DNA from: Vulcanococcus sp. Clear-D1
Lineage (GTDB): Bacteria > Cyanobacteriota > Cyanobacteriia > PCC-6307 > Cyanobiaceae
DNA length: 64,000 nt
Assembly: GCF_014654725.1 (NCBI RefSeq)
Contig: NZ_JACVZV010000018.1
Coordinates: 248,001 to 312,000 of the forward strand
Reading direction: 5' to 3'
Shown here piece after piece: positions 9,494 through 17,858 of the stretch. How positions within the stretch are numbered: the stretch's first letter is position 1; each line of letters opens with the position of its first letter. A program made the position numbers and the translations under genes. Under the pieces are notes generated by a model that was given only the letters and a program-made list of their open reading frames with translations, made no database searches and had not been told where the DNA came from.

Positions 9494-9991
9494 ATGCCGC
9501 CGGAGTTGCCGTCAACGTCCCTCAGCCATCTCAACGCCGCCGGCGAGGTGCACATGGTGGAGGTGGGAGAGCGGCCGGCCACCCGCCGCGAAGCGCGGGC
9601 TCAAGGGCTGATCGTGATGCGCCCGGAGGTGTTGGCTCTGGTGCTGGAGGGCCGTGCTCCCAAGGGGGATGTGTTGGCGGTGGCTCGGGTGGCGGCGATC
9701 CAGGCCGCCAAGCGCACCTGGGAGTTGATCCCCCTGTGCCACCCGATCGCCTTGAGCGGCGTGGAGGTGGCGATTGAGCCCAGCGCCGATGGCAGCGGCC
9801 TGCGCTTGGAGGCCAGCGCTCGCACCACCGGCAGCACTGGGGTGGAGATGGAGGCTCTGACGGCCGTCCAAGTGGGCTTGCTCACCCTCTACGACATGCT
9901 CAAATCCGCCGACCCGGCGATGACGATCAGCGGCGTGCGCTTGCTGAGCAAGAGCGGCGGCCGCCATGGCGACTGGCAGTGCGATGACTGA
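9494..9991 (+). CDS. moaC: Cyclic pyranopterin monophosphate synthase MoaC
   Basis: With MoaA, MoaC turns GTP into cyclic pyranopterin monophosphate, the first stable intermediate of molybdenum-cofactor synthesis. The 165-residue product has the expected length and motifs: [22 protein letters not shown] at the start, [21 protein letters not shown] (conserved LCHP) and [23 protein letters not shown] near the end. The ATG at 9494 is chosen because homology begins there; the frame stays open further upstream, but that stretch shows no family features. It overlaps moeA and must be translated with it. Confidence 0.94.
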   Translation: MPPELPSTSLSHLNAAGEVHMVEVGERPATRREARAQGLIVMRPEVLALVLEGRAPKGDVLAVARVAAIQAAKRTWELIPLCHPIALSGVEVAIEPSADGSGLRLEASARTTGSTGVEMEALTAVQVGLLTLYDMLKSADPAMTISGVRLLSKSGGRHGDWQCDD

Positions 9992-11219
9992 GCCCTACGG
10001 CCGTGAAGGCCTGCCGCTGGAGCAGGCCCGCGCTCAGATCTTGGAAGCGTTGCAGCCCCTGGGGCTCGAGGAAACGCTGCCGCTCACGCAGGCCCTCGGC
10101 CGCACCACAGCGGCTCCCCTGGTGGCTGCCGCTGCGGTGCCCGGTTTTCGGGCCTCCATCATGGATGGGTATGCCATTGCCGGCGGGGCCCAGCCCGAGC
10201 CAGGCCAGCAGTGGCGGTTGGTGGGGGCCTCAGCCGCCGGCGCGCCCTATGGCAGGGCGCTGGCTGCCGGTGAAGCGGTGCGCATCCTCACCGGAGCGGT
10301 GGTGCCGGAGGGCAGTGAACGGGTGCTGCCCCAGGAGTTGGTGGCGCTGGAGGGTGAGCACCTCGCACTAGTGAAATCCTGCGGACCCAACGCCTGGATT
10401 CGTCAACCCAGCGAGGAGGCTGCCCCAGGCCAGGAGCTGGTGCCGGCGGGTCAGCGGCTGGGGGTGGCTGATCTAGGGCGCCTCGCCAGTTGCGGCGTGC
10501 AGCAGCTGCAGGCGACGCGCCGGCCACGATTGGGCCTGTTGATCAGCGGGGATGAATTGCTGCCGCCCGGTACGGAGCGTGGCCCGGGCCAGATCTGGGA
10601 GAGCAATTCGGCCTTGCTCACGGCGTTGCTGCAGCGGCTGGGATACACCGTTGCCGATCGGCGCGTGGTGGTGGATCAGCCGGAACCGTTGCGTGCTGCT
10701 TTGCGGGAGCTGGCGCAGGAGTGTGACGTGGTGGTGAGCACGGGTGGCGTGTCGGCCGGCGATAGCGATTGGATCCGGCCGCTGGTGGAGGAGTTGGGAG
10801 CGGTGCGCTTCTGGAAGCTGTTCCTGAAACCCGGACGGCCCTTTGCCTGGGGACAGGTGGCGGGGGTGCCCTTTTTGGGGCTGCCGGGCAACCCGGTGGC
10901 GGCAGCGATCACGGCGTTGCAACTGCTCTGGCCGGCGCTGCAACGGCTTGAGGGTGCTGAGCTGCAGCTGTTGCCGCGGCTGAAGGTGCGGCTGGAGGCC
11001 CCGCTGCGCCGTGGTGCCGGGAGGCCTGAGCTGGCCCGGGCTCAGTTGGCGGTGGCGGCCGATGGCGGGCTCTGGGCGCGCATTGAAGGCTCGCAGGCCT
11101 CCTCCCGCATCGGTTCGCTGCAGGGCGCTGATCTGCTGTTGGAGATCCCGGCGGAGCTGGGGGCCCTGGAGGCGGGCACGGAGCTGTGGGCGCAGCTGTT
11201 GCGTTTGCCTGTGTTTTGA
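9984..11219 (+). CDS. moeA: Molybdopterin molybdenumtransferase MoeA
   Basis: Inserts molybdate into adenylated molybdopterin, completing the basic cofactor. Key segments are [14 protein letters not shown] (conserved MDGYA), [32 protein letters not shown] and KPGRPFAWG with [11 protein letters not shown]. The ATG at 9984 overlaps the moaC stop (ATGACTGA) and gives 411 residues; an in-frame ATG at 9966 would add six residues and is equally possible. Two cytoplasmic genes, moaC and moeA, form one operon here. Confidence 0.93.
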   Translation: MTEPYGREGLPLEQARAQILEALQPLGLEETLPLTQALGRTTAAPLVAAAAVPGFRASIMDGYAIAGGAQPEPGQQWRLVGASAAGAPYGRALAAGEAVRILTGAVVPEGSERVLPQELVALEGEHLALVKSCGPNAWIRQPSEEAAPGQELVPAGQRLGVADLGRLASCGVQQLQATRRPRLGLLISGDELLPPGTERGPGQIWESNSALLTALLQRLGYTVADRRVVVDQPEPLRAALRELAQECDVVVSTGGVSAGDSDWIRPLVEELGAVRFWKLFLKPGRPFAWGQVAGVPFLGLPGNPVAAAITALQLLWPALQRLEGAELQLLPRLKVRLEAPLRRGAGRPELARAQLAVAADGGLWARIEGSQASSRIGSLQGADLLLEIPAELGALEAGTELWAQLLRLPVF

Positions 11220-11221
11220 GT

Positions 11222-11674
11222 TCAGAGCGGTGTGTTGCCGCTGAGCCATTCGCTGCTGCCGTCGGCGCGCCACTCGCGCTTCCAGAAGGGTGCGTGGTGT
11301 TTGAGGGCCTCCAGGAGTTCCTGGCAGCAGCGCTGGGCCGGGCCGCGGCGGTCGGCGCCGATGGCCACCAGCACGATCGCTTCGCCTGGGAGCACCCGGC
11401 CAATGCGGTGCTGCACCAGGCAGCTGATCACCCCATGGCGGTTGCAGCAATCGAGGGCGAGCCGCTCCAACTGCAGCTCGGTCATGCCGGGGTAGTGCTC
11501 GAGCTCGAGGGCTTCCAGCTCACGGCCATCCGCGGCTACGCCACGCACCCGGCCGATAAAGAAAGCCTCAGCGGCACTTTGAACGTTGCTTCTGTGCTGT
11601 TGCTCGTCCTGCCAACGCGTCAGCACAACGAGCGGCTCGAAGCCGGTGCTGTGGAGATCGATCCTGAGCTGCAT
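11222..11674 (-). CDS. moaE: Molybdopterin synthase catalytic subunit MoaE
   Basis: Large subunit of molybdopterin synthase: with MoaD it places two sulfurs on cyclic pyranopterin monophosphate. Motifs include FIGRVRG (usual FxGxVR), LELEHYPGMTE, HRIGRVLPGEAIVLVAIGADRR and FWKREW near the C-terminus, with the conserved Lys of the active site. The ATG at 11672-11674 yields 150 residues, normal for MoaE; an in-frame upstream start would run into the moaD coding end. The moaD stop lies 10 bases upstream, so the two subunits share an operon. It converges on moeA with only 2 bases between them. Confidence 0.92.
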   Translation of the reverse strand: MQLRIDLHSTGFEPLVVLTRWQDEQQHRSNVQSAAEAFFIGRVRGVAADGRELEALELEHYPGMTELQLERLALDCCNRHGVISCLVQHRIGRVLPGEAIVLVAIGADRRGPAQRCCQELLEALKHHAPFWKREWRADGSSEWLSGNTPL

Positions 11675-11684
11675 GGCTTCAGCC

Positions 11685-11948
11685 TCAGCCTCCGCTGATG
11701 GGTGGCAGAAAGGCGAGCTCATCGCCGGGCTGCAGGGGGGTGTCGGCGTCGGCGAATTGCCGGTTGATCGACACTCGGACCGCTTGATCGAGATCGCCGG
11801 GCAGCTGCAACTTCAACCACAGCTGACGGGGTGTGAGCCTGGCATCGTCGTTTGGGTTTGCCGGCCACTGTTGTTCAGCCCAGCCGGCCTGTTCGCAAAG
11901 CCCAGCGAACAGCAGGATCCGGATCTCTCCCGCACATGGTTCAGCCAT
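11685..11948 (-). CDS. moaD: Molybdopterin synthase sulfur carrier subunit MoaD
   Basis: Small ubiquitin-like subunit that carries the thiocarboxylate sulfur to MoaE. The product is 87 residues from the ATG at 11946-11948, with the beta-grasp pattern IRILLFAGLCEQAG and the diagnostic C-terminus ELAFLPPISGG ending in Gly-Gly. An in-frame ATG at 11964-11966 would add six residues. The divergent neighbour is moaB. The MoaD-activating enzyme (MoeB) is not in this window. Confidence 0.92.
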   Translation of the reverse strand: MAEPCAGEIRILLFAGLCEQAGWAEQQWPANPNDDARLTPRQLWLKLQLPGDLDQAVRVSINRQFADADTPLQPGDELAFLPPISGG

Positions 11949-12016
11949 GAACACAACGCTAACCATCGCTGCATCCGATCCCTTGCGAGCATGGCTTCTT
12001 CTCCTTCGCTGATGAC

Positions 12017-12523
12017 TTGAGCCTCACCATCGCTCTGCTCACGGTGTCCGACACCCGCACCCGGGCGGACGATCGCTCCGGTGATGCCCTGCAGCAGCGG
12101 CTCGAGGCGGGCGGCCACCGCCTTGTGGAGCGCTGCATCGTGCCCGATAACCGTTATCAGATCCGCGCTGAGCTGAGCCGCTGGATCGCCGACCCCGCTG
12201 TGCAGGTGGTGATCAGCAGCGGCGGCACTGGCCTCACCGGCCGCGACGGCACCCCTGAAGCCGTGGCACCCCTGCTCGATAAGACGATTGAGGGTTTTGG
12301 CGAGCTCTTTCGCGTTCTCTCCTTTGAAACAATCGGCACCAGCACCCTGCAGAGCCGCTGCTTGGCTGGCGTGGCCAATGGCACGGTGATTTTTGTGCTC
12401 CCGGGATCGCTGGATGCGGTGGAAACCGCCTGGGATCGCCTGATTTCAGCTCAGCTCAACGAAGCCACCCGCCCCTGCAACCTGGTGCAGCTGCTGCCCA
12501 GGCTCACGGAGCCGGCCGGGTGA
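12017..12523 (+). CDS. moaB: Molybdenum cofactor biosynthesis protein MoaB
   Basis: MoaB/MogA family protein, thought to adenylate molybdopterin before molybdenum insertion. It begins SLTIALLTVSDTRTRADDRS and carries ISSGGTGLTGRDGTPEAV (the molybdopterin-binding SGGTG motif) and IFVLPGSLDAVETAWD. No ATG lies in frame near the homology start, so the TTG at 12017 is taken; the frame is open for some codons before it. The 168-residue length fits the family. The stop overlaps the GTG of the HPP gene (GTGA), suggesting coupled translation. Confidence 0.9.
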   Translation: MSLTIALLTVSDTRTRADDRSGDALQQRLEAGGHRLVERCIVPDNRYQIRAELSRWIADPAVQVVISSGGTGLTGRDGTPEAVAPLLDKTIEGFGELFRVLSFETIGTSTLQSRCLAGVANGTVIFVLPGSLDAVETAWDRLISAQLNEATRPCNLVQLLPRLTEPAG

Positions 12524-13053
12524 GCCGTTGGCGTCGTCTGCATGTGGCAGCCCGGCGCGAACGCCGCCGCGGCCGGCGTTATCAGCCCCGTTTTCGGCTG
12601 AATCAGATCGGGGTCACCTCGCTGGCGGCGCTCTGTGCTGTGTTGTTGCTGGGCCTGCTCTCCCTGTGGAGCGGCCAGCTGTTGATCGTGGCGCCCTTGG
12701 GTGCGTCGTGCGTGCTCTTGTTTGGCTACCCCGCCAGCCCTCTGGCTCAACCGCGCAACATCGTGCTCGGCAATGGGATCGGTGGCTTGGTGGGTGTGGC
12801 CCTGGTCACGGCCGTTGGCCAGGGGCCGCTGGTGCTGGCCTTAGCCGTGGGCCTCACGATCCTGTTGGGTCAGCAGCTGCGCTGCCTGCATCCCCCCGCC
12901 GGTGGCATGGCCTTCCTGGCCGTGTATTTGAAGGTGGCCTGGGGCTTTCTGCTCTTTCCCGTGTTGAGCGGTTCGCTGCTGCTGGTGCTGTTGGCCTGGG
13001 CCTTCAGCCGTTGGGTGCCCGGTGCCTTTCCCTATCCCCAGCACTGGTTGTGA
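12520..13053 (+). CDS. HPP family integral membrane protein
   Basis: A 177-residue protein with a very basic N-terminus (RRERRRGRRYQPRFR) followed by four or five membrane segments. It contains the family-defining His-Pro-Pro motif in LRCLHPPAGGMAFLAVY, and PLGASCVLLFGYPASPLAQPRN, typical of HPP proteins. Some plant chloroplast and cyanobacterial HPP proteins have been reported as nitrite transporters, and the position inside a nitrate-assimilation locus agrees with this; the role here is an inference. It starts at the GTG overlapping the moaB stop. Confidence 0.85.
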   Translation: MSRWRRLHVAARRERRRGRRYQPRFRLNQIGVTSLAALCAVLLLGLLSLWSGQLLIVAPLGASCVLLFGYPASPLAQPRNIVLGNGIGGLVGVALVTAVGQGPLVLALAVGLTILLGQQLRCLHPPAGGMAFLAVYLKVAWGFLLFPVLSGSLLLVLLAWAFSRWVPGAFPYPQHWL

Positions 13054-13060
13054 TCGGCGC

Positions 13061-13219
13061 TCCGAATGGCTGCTGGTGCTGATTCCTGTGGGGCTTGCCG
13101 GGGCGATTGGTTCGCGCTTGGGCAGCCGCCATTGGCCCGTGGCCTGGATCCGCCGTTGCCTGGCGGTGGTGTTGCTGCTGGCCTCGTTGAAGCTGCTGGG
13201 GCTGGCTGCCTTGCTCTAG
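13061..13219 (+). pseudogene. Remnant of a TauE/SafE (TSUP) family permease, C-terminal end only
   Basis: The roughly 52 residues read here (from SEWLLVLIPVGLAGAIGSR to SLKLLGLAALL) look like the last two membrane helices of a TauE/SafE-type anion permease, including the small-residue GAIGSRLGSR turn and the RRCLAVVLLLASLKLL final helix. No matching N-terminal part lies upstream, where the HPP gene ends. The stop at 13217-13219 overlaps the moaA stop from the other strand. It is most simply the tail of a deleted gene; a short membrane peptide cannot be excluded. Confidence 0.5.
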
Positions 13220-14274
13220 CCGCCCAGATACGCCATCTCGGCATGGTGGTGGCCGCCAGGGCTGGCTTGGCGCTCTTCGCTATAGCGGTCGCGCCGGCTG
13301 TGCCACAGCTGGGTTAAGGCCTGCTCCAAGCCAGTGGGATCAGCGCTGGGCTGCAGCCAGGGCTGGAGGTCCAGGCCACTGCTCGGGGCTGCAAACAGGC
13401 AGGTGTAGGCCACCCCATCGGCGGTGACGCGCAGACGGTTGCAGTCGCCGCAGAAGGGCTCGCTCACGGACGCCACCACGGCGATCCCACCAGTGCCATC
13501 GCGGTAGCGCCAGCGGCGGGAGGTGCTGTGCAGATCCCGTTCAAACGCTTCCAGCGGCCAGCGGGAGCCGATGCGTTCGGTCATCTCGCTGGCGCTCACC
13601 ACGTCGGCCGGGCTCCAGCCGTTGCGGCTGCCCACATCCATGTATTCGATCAACCGCAGTTCCAGCCCTTGCCCGCGGCAGAGCTCGGCCAGGGGCAGGA
13701 GTTGATCGTCGTTGCGGCCGCGCTGGATCACGGCATTGAGCTTGAGGGCTCCCGCCGCCGGATCGAAGCCCGCATCCCGCGCATGCCCGATCGCGGCCTG
13801 CACCGCCGCCAGGGTGCGCTCGCCGGCTGTGGCATCGCTGAGGCCGGCCATCCGGGCCACGCTGGTGCCATCAGCGCCGTCGAGGCTGAGGGTGATGCGA
13901 TCGAGGCCCGCCGCCCGCAGAGCCCGGGCGCGCTTGGCGCTGAGCAGGGTGCCGTTGCTGGTGAGTGCAATGTCCCGCAGGCCCCGAGTCCGCAGCGGTT
14001 GCACCGCCTCAATCAGGCGCTCGAGCTGGGAATGTAGCAGGGGTTCTCCGCCAGTGAGCCGCAGGCTGTGGGCACCCAGAGCCACTGCCGCCTGCACCAC
14101 GGCGTGCCGTTGCTCGAGGCTGAGCAGGCCTGGGGGCTCCTGCTCATCCGGCAGGCAATAGGGGCAGGCCAGATTGCAGCGGGCCGTGAGCGAGAGCCGC
14201 AGCACGCCGAGCGGGCGGCCGAGCCCGTCGAGCGGTGGATCGCTGGATGTTGGGTTGGCCGCTGGGGTGGCCAT
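13216..14274 (-). CDS. moaA: GTP 3',8-cyclase MoaA (radical SAM)
   Basis: Radical S-adenosylmethionine enzyme that rearranges GTP in the first step of molybdenum-cofactor synthesis. The first cluster motif is CNLACPYC near residues 34-41, followed by LRLTGGEPLLH. The second 4Fe-4S cluster is bound by Cys in FCGDCNRLRVTADGVAYTCL, and the protein ends in the conserved Gly-Gly (AYLGG). The ATG at 14272-14274 gives 352 residues, in line with the family; a longer reading extends through mobA in another frame and is not credible. It starts 5 bases after the mobA stop, so the two form an operon. Confidence 0.94.
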   Translation of the reverse strand: MATPAANPTSSDPPLDGLGRPLGVLRLSLTARCNLACPYCLPDEQEPPGLLSLEQRHAVVQAAVALGAHSLRLTGGEPLLHSQLERLIEAVQPLRTRGLRDIALTSNGTLLSAKRARALRAAGLDRITLSLDGADGTSVARMAGLSDATAGERTLAAVQAAIGHARDAGFDPAAGALKLNAVIQRGRNDDQLLPLAELCRGQGLELRLIEYMDVGSRNGWSPADVVSASEMTERIGSRWPLEAFERDLHSTSRRWRYRDGTGGIAVVASVSEPFCGDCNRLRVTADGVAYTCLFAAPSSGLDLQPWLQPSADPTGLEQALTQLWHSRRDRYSEERQASPGGHHHAEMAYLGG

Positions 14275-14279
14275 GCGGG

Positions 14280-14876
14280 TCACAGCTCGGCAGGGCTGTT
14301 CACATTCCGGATCGTGGCAGCGGGGAGGTGCACGTGGTTGCAGGGTTGGCCGTCCAACCATCGCAGCAGCCGGCGCTCTCCGCTGCTGACGGCTTCGGCC
14401 AGGGCCCTGTGGATGGGCGCCTGGCTCGGGTAGACCCCCAGCAGGGGTTGGCTGCGGGCGCCGTCGTGGGCCAGATGGATGCGTTGCGGAGCCATGGCAG
14501 CGGCCGCGAGCAGGGTGTGCAGTGCGGCGGCGTTGAGATGCGGCATGTCCACCGGTGCCAGCAGGAGCCGGGCATCTGGATGCCGCTCCATCAGGCGATG
14601 CAACGCCAGCAAGGGCCCCTCCCAAGGTGGCAGCTCTGTCACGGCCTCCAGTTGCGGCAGTGCCAGTGCCTCCGCCTGCGCCAGGTGTTGCGGCCAGCGG
14701 CTCAGCAGCGTGATCGGTGCATCCAGCTCCGCCAGCAACTGCAAGGTGTGCTCCAGCCAATTGCCACCTGCGGGATGGGGCAGCAGCGCTTTGTCCTGCC
14801 CCATGCGCTGGCTGGCACCACCGCTGAGCAGGCAGCAGCGCAGAGCTGGGATGGGCTCGGGTTCCAGGGTTGGCAT
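14280..14876 (-). CDS. mobA: Molybdenum cofactor guanylyltransferase MobA
   Basis: Attaches GMP to Mo-molybdopterin to make the bis-MGD form needed by nitrate reductase NarB, whose gene is divergent and adjacent. The nucleotide-binding start LRCCLLSGGASQRMGQDKAL matches the LxGGxSxRMGxDKA signature, and LLLAPVDMPHL holds the conserved metal-binding Asp. The ATG at 14874-14876 (198 residues) is preferred; an upstream in-frame TTG at 14925-14927 would overlap the narB start codon and has no support. Confidence 0.9.
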   Translation of the reverse strand: MPTLEPEPIPALRCCLLSGGASQRMGQDKALLPHPAGGNWLEHTLQLLAELDAPITLLSRWPQHLAQAEALALPQLEAVTELPPWEGPLLALHRLMERHPDARLLLAPVDMPHLNAAALHTLLAAAAMAPQRIHLAHDGARSQPLLGVYPSQAPIHRALAEAVSSGERRLLRWLDGQPCNHVHLPAATIRNVNSPAEL

Positions 14877-14886
14877 CCCTGGTTTG

Positions 14887-14900
14887 GTAGCGGTCGTCAC
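14887..14900. promoter_or_regulatory. NtcA-like half-perfect site between mobA and narB
   Basis: GTAGCGGTCGTCAC fits GTA-N8-CAC, one base from the NtcA consensus GTA-N8-TAC, in the 50-base gap between divergent mobA and narB. Its spacing to either start codon is short for a classical NtcA-activated promoter (27 bases to narB), so it is a weak candidate and is reported mainly because similar sequences precede other nitrogen genes in the window. Confidence 0.22.
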
Positions 14901-14926
14901 AGGGTTGTGCCAGGCGCCTTGATCCA

Positions 14927-17113
14927 ATGGCAGCCGCGATTCCCGCCCCGCTGAACGCTCCTCACGTCGCCACGGCTGCTGTTGCCGCTGATCCTGGCTC
15001 CCAGACGGCCCGGGCGCAGTGCCCCTACTGCGGTGTGGGTTGCGGCCTGGAACTGAAGCCCCCCAAGGATCCCGGCGATCCGCAGTGGACAGCCCGCGGC
15101 GATCGCCACCATCCCTCTTCCCTCGGGCAGGTGTGCGTGAAGGGCGCCACGGTGGGTGAAACCCTCCACCACAACCGCCTCACCACACCGCTGTGGCGAG
15201 AGCGGCTTGATCAACCCTTCGCGCCGATCAGCTGGGAGAAGGCCTTTGGCCTGCTGGTGGAGCGCATCCGCGCCACGCTCGAGCAGCAGGGGCCCCAGGG
15301 TCTGGCGATCTATGGCTCCGGCCAGTTCCTCACCGAGGACTACTACGTGGCCAACAAGCTGCTCAAGGGTGCTTTGGGCAGCAACAACTTCGATGCCAAC
15401 TCCCGCCTGTGCATGAGCTCGGCGGTAGCCGGCTATGCCCGCAGCCTGGGTTCCGATGGCCCGCCCTGCTGCTACGACGATCTCGATACCGCCGATCTGG
15501 TGTTCCTGATCGGCACCAACACCGCCGAATGCCATCCGGTGTTGTTTCAACGGCTGCTGAAGCGCAAGCGCAAGCAGAAAGACGCGTTGCGGCTGGTGGT
15601 GGTAGACCCCCGCGCCACGGCCACCTCCGATCCGGCTGATCTGCATCTGGCGATCCGTCCGGGCAGCGATCTGGTGCTGCTCCAGGGCATCGGGCATCTG
15701 CTGCTGGAGCTGCAGGCGCTCGATGCGCGCTTCATCGCCGATCACACCGAGGGCTTCGCCGAGCTCAGGGAGCTGTGGCAGCAGTGGACGCCCCAGCGGG
15801 TGTGCGATCTCTGCGGCATCGCCGAAGCCGACCTGCGCCAACTGGCTCAGTGGTGGGCCGAAGCCGCCGGGGTGCTCAGCCTCTGGTCGATGGGGGTGAA
15901 CCAGAGCAGCGAGGGCACGGCCACCGTGGCCGGGATCATCAATTTGCATTTGGCTACCGGCCAGATTGGCCGCGCCGGCGCCGGCCCCTTTTCGCTCACC
16001 GGTCAGCCCAATGCGATGGGCGGCCGCGAGGCCGGAGGGCTGGCGCAGCTGCTGCCGGGCTATCGCTTTGTCGCCAATGCCGAGCACCGCGCCGAGGTAG
16101 AGCGCCACTGGGGGTTTGCGGCCGGCTCGATCGCCCCGGCTCCGGGCCTGGCGGTGTGGGATCAGATCGAAGCGATGGAGCGCGGTGAGCTGGGGTTGTG
16201 GTGGGTCGCCGCCACCAACCCGCTGGTGAGCATGCCGGCCCTGGATCGGGTGCGCGCTGCGGCCACCAATTGCCCAATGGTGGTGCTGAGCGAGGCCTAT
16301 GCCGGCACCGAAACCGCCGCGGTGGCCCATCTGCTGCTGCCGGCGGCCCAGTGGAGCGAGAAGAGCGGCGTGATGACCAACTCGGAGCGGCGCGTCACCC
16401 ACTGCCCGGCCTTCCGAGAGCCCCCCGGTGAGGCGCGGCCGGATTGGGCGATCTTTGCGGAGCTGGGCCGGCGGCTGGGTTTTGAGCAGCAGTTCAGCTA
16501 CGGCTCTGCTGAACAGGTGTATGCCGAGTTCACGGCGCTCACCGCCGGCCGGGTGTGTGACCTCAGCGGCCTCAGCCATGGCTTACTGGCTGAGCATGGA
16601 CCGCAGCAGTGGCCCTTCCCCGCCGGTACAGCACCCGGCGGTGGTCAGCCGCGCCTCTACGGCGACCATCAGTTCCCCACGCCAACCGGCAAAGCGCGCT
16701 TTTTAGCGGAGCAGCCCTTCGGTCTCGCCGAACCGCCCTGCGAGCAGTTTCCGCTCGTGCTCACCGTGGGCCGCTATCTGGGCCACTGGCACACCATGAC
16801 CCGCACGGCCCATGTGGCGCGGGTGAACCAGCAGCACCCTGAAGCTCTACTGGAGGTGCATCCCGCCGATGCAGCCGGGAACGGCCTGATGGATGGCGCT
16901 ACGGCAGAGGTGTGTTCCCGCCGCGGCAGCATCCACGCCAAGGTGGCGATCACCGATCGCATCCGCCAGGGCACGGTGTTCCTGCCGATGCACTGGGGGG
17001 CCAGTCAGGAGAACGCCTGCGAGGCCAATCGCCTGATGCATGAGCAGGCTTGCCAGCACTCCAAACAGCCGGAACTCAAGGCCGCGGCTGTTCAGGTGCG
17101 GCCTGTGCCGTGA
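14927..17113 (+). CDS. narB: Ferredoxin-dependent assimilatory nitrate reductase NarB
   Basis: Reduces nitrate to nitrite using reduced ferredoxin, with a Mo-bis-MGD cofactor and one 4Fe-4S cluster. The cluster motif CPYCGVGCGLEL is near residues 29-40, with the fourth Cys in QVCVKGATV. Typical molybdopterin oxidoreductase segments follow: NDFNSRLC-like NNFDANSRLCMSS, LIGTNTAECHPV, WSMGVNQSSEGT, TGQPNAMGGREAGGLA and the C-terminal molydopterin-binding part TVGRYLGHWHTMTRT. The 728-residue length is usual. The narB stop overlaps the GTG of a broken amidotransferase gene (GTGA), so both were once co-translated. Confidence 0.96.
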   Translation: MAAAIPAPLNAPHVATAAVAADPGSQTARAQCPYCGVGCGLELKPPKDPGDPQWTARGDRHHPSSLGQVCVKGATVGETLHHNRLTTPLWRERLDQPFAPISWEKAFGLLVERIRATLEQQGPQGLAIYGSGQFLTEDYYVANKLLKGALGSNNFDANSRLCMSSAVAGYARSLGSDGPPCCYDDLDTADLVFLIGTNTAECHPVLFQRLLKRKRKQKDALRLVVVDPRATATSDPADLHLAIRPGSDLVLLQGIGHLLLELQALDARFIADHTEGFAELRELWQQWTPQRVCDLCGIAEADLRQLAQWWAEAAGVLSLWSMGVNQSSEGTATVAGIINLHLATGQIGRAGAGPFSLTGQPNAMGGREAGGLAQLLPGYRFVANAEHRAEVERHWGFAAGSIAPAPGLAVWDQIEAMERGELGLWWVAATNPLVSMPALDRVRAAATNCPMVVLSEAYAGTETAAVAHLLLPAAQWSEKSGVMTNSERRVTHCPAFREPPGEARPDWAIFAELGRRLGFEQQFSYGSAEQVYAEFTALTAGRVCDLSGLSHGLLAEHGPQQWPFPAGTAPGGGQPRLYGDHQFPTPTGKARFLAEQPFGLAEPPCEQFPLVLTVGRYLGHWHTMTRTAHVARVNQQHPEALLEVHPADAAGNGLMDGATAEVCSRRGSIHAKVAITDRIRQGTVFLPMHWGASQENACEANRLMHEQACQHSKQPELKAAAVQVRPVP

Positions 17114-17766
17114 GGGCAGCTCTGAAGCGGTTGGTGGTGCTGCAGCACGTGGAGCGCGAAGGCCCAGGTTTGTTTGCGTTGGAGGCCTTGGCCCGGGGCT
17201 GGACGGTGCTCATCTCTCGCTTGGATCTGGGTGACCCGCTGCCGTAGCTGGGGAATGCGGATTGCTTGCTTGTGTTGGGCGGGCCCATGGGTGTGGCCGA
17301 TCTGGGCGATGCCGCCTACTCCTGGCTGCCGGTGGTACTGCCGTGCCGTTGCAGGTGGGTGATCCCCCCAGGCTCCTGCGGGAGGTGGGTTTGGGGCGGT
17401 CAGTTGGTGGCCCAAGCCGCAGCACAAGCCCTTGCTCCAGGGATTGGATCCCCATCAACTGGTTCTCCACTGGCACGGAGATCGCTGCCTGCTTCCTGCA
17501 AGCGCCCAGATCCTGGCCTTAAGCCTGCATTGCCCTGAACAGGCGTTTTGCTAGTCGCCATCAGCCTAGGCCTGCAGTTTCACATCGAGATCGACTCCTC
17601 CACCCTGGAGCGCTGGTTGGACGAGGACGCAGCGTTTGTGATTGGAGCTCTTGGGGAGAACGGGCCGGCGCGTATTCGTGAAGAAGCCCAGCAAAGGCTT
17701 CCGCTGTTGCGACAGCAAGGACGCCAACTGATTGCCAACTTGTACGACCAACTCAATGGCTTGTAG
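17110..17766 (+). pseudogene. Broken class I glutamine amidotransferase-like gene
   Basis: Remains of a GMP-synthase-like glutamine amidotransferase. From the GTG at 17110 the reading is LVVLQHVEREGPGLFALEAL, then a TAG stop at 17245-17247; the same frame continues with LVLGGPMGVADLGDAAYSW. Homology then jumps frame (QVGDPPRLLREVGLG), jumps again (GLDPHQLVLHWHGDRCLLP and SLHCPEQAF) and again (AISLGLQFHIEIDSSTLERW, through to the stop at 17766). The stretch that should carry the nucleophile Cys (GxCLGxQ) is missing, while the His of the FHIE motif survives. At least one nonsense change, several frameshifts and an internal deletion show decay. It was coupled to narB. Confidence 0.85.
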
Positions 17767-17858
17767 GGCTGACACTTGTCCTCGCTACCGTTGAGAGTTC
17801 AGGCTGTTACAAAGAATCGACCCGTGCTTTGCCAGGGTATAGCGACTGGGAGGCAGAC

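Noticed and set aside
10473-11450. 325-codon minus-strand frame over moeA
   Set aside because: Arg-, Gln- and Pro-rich shadow of moeA with no recognisable domain.
14275-14760. Upstream extension of moaA on the minus strand
   Set aside because: The extra 160 residues are a shadow of mobA; the radical SAM protein has its normal length from 14274.
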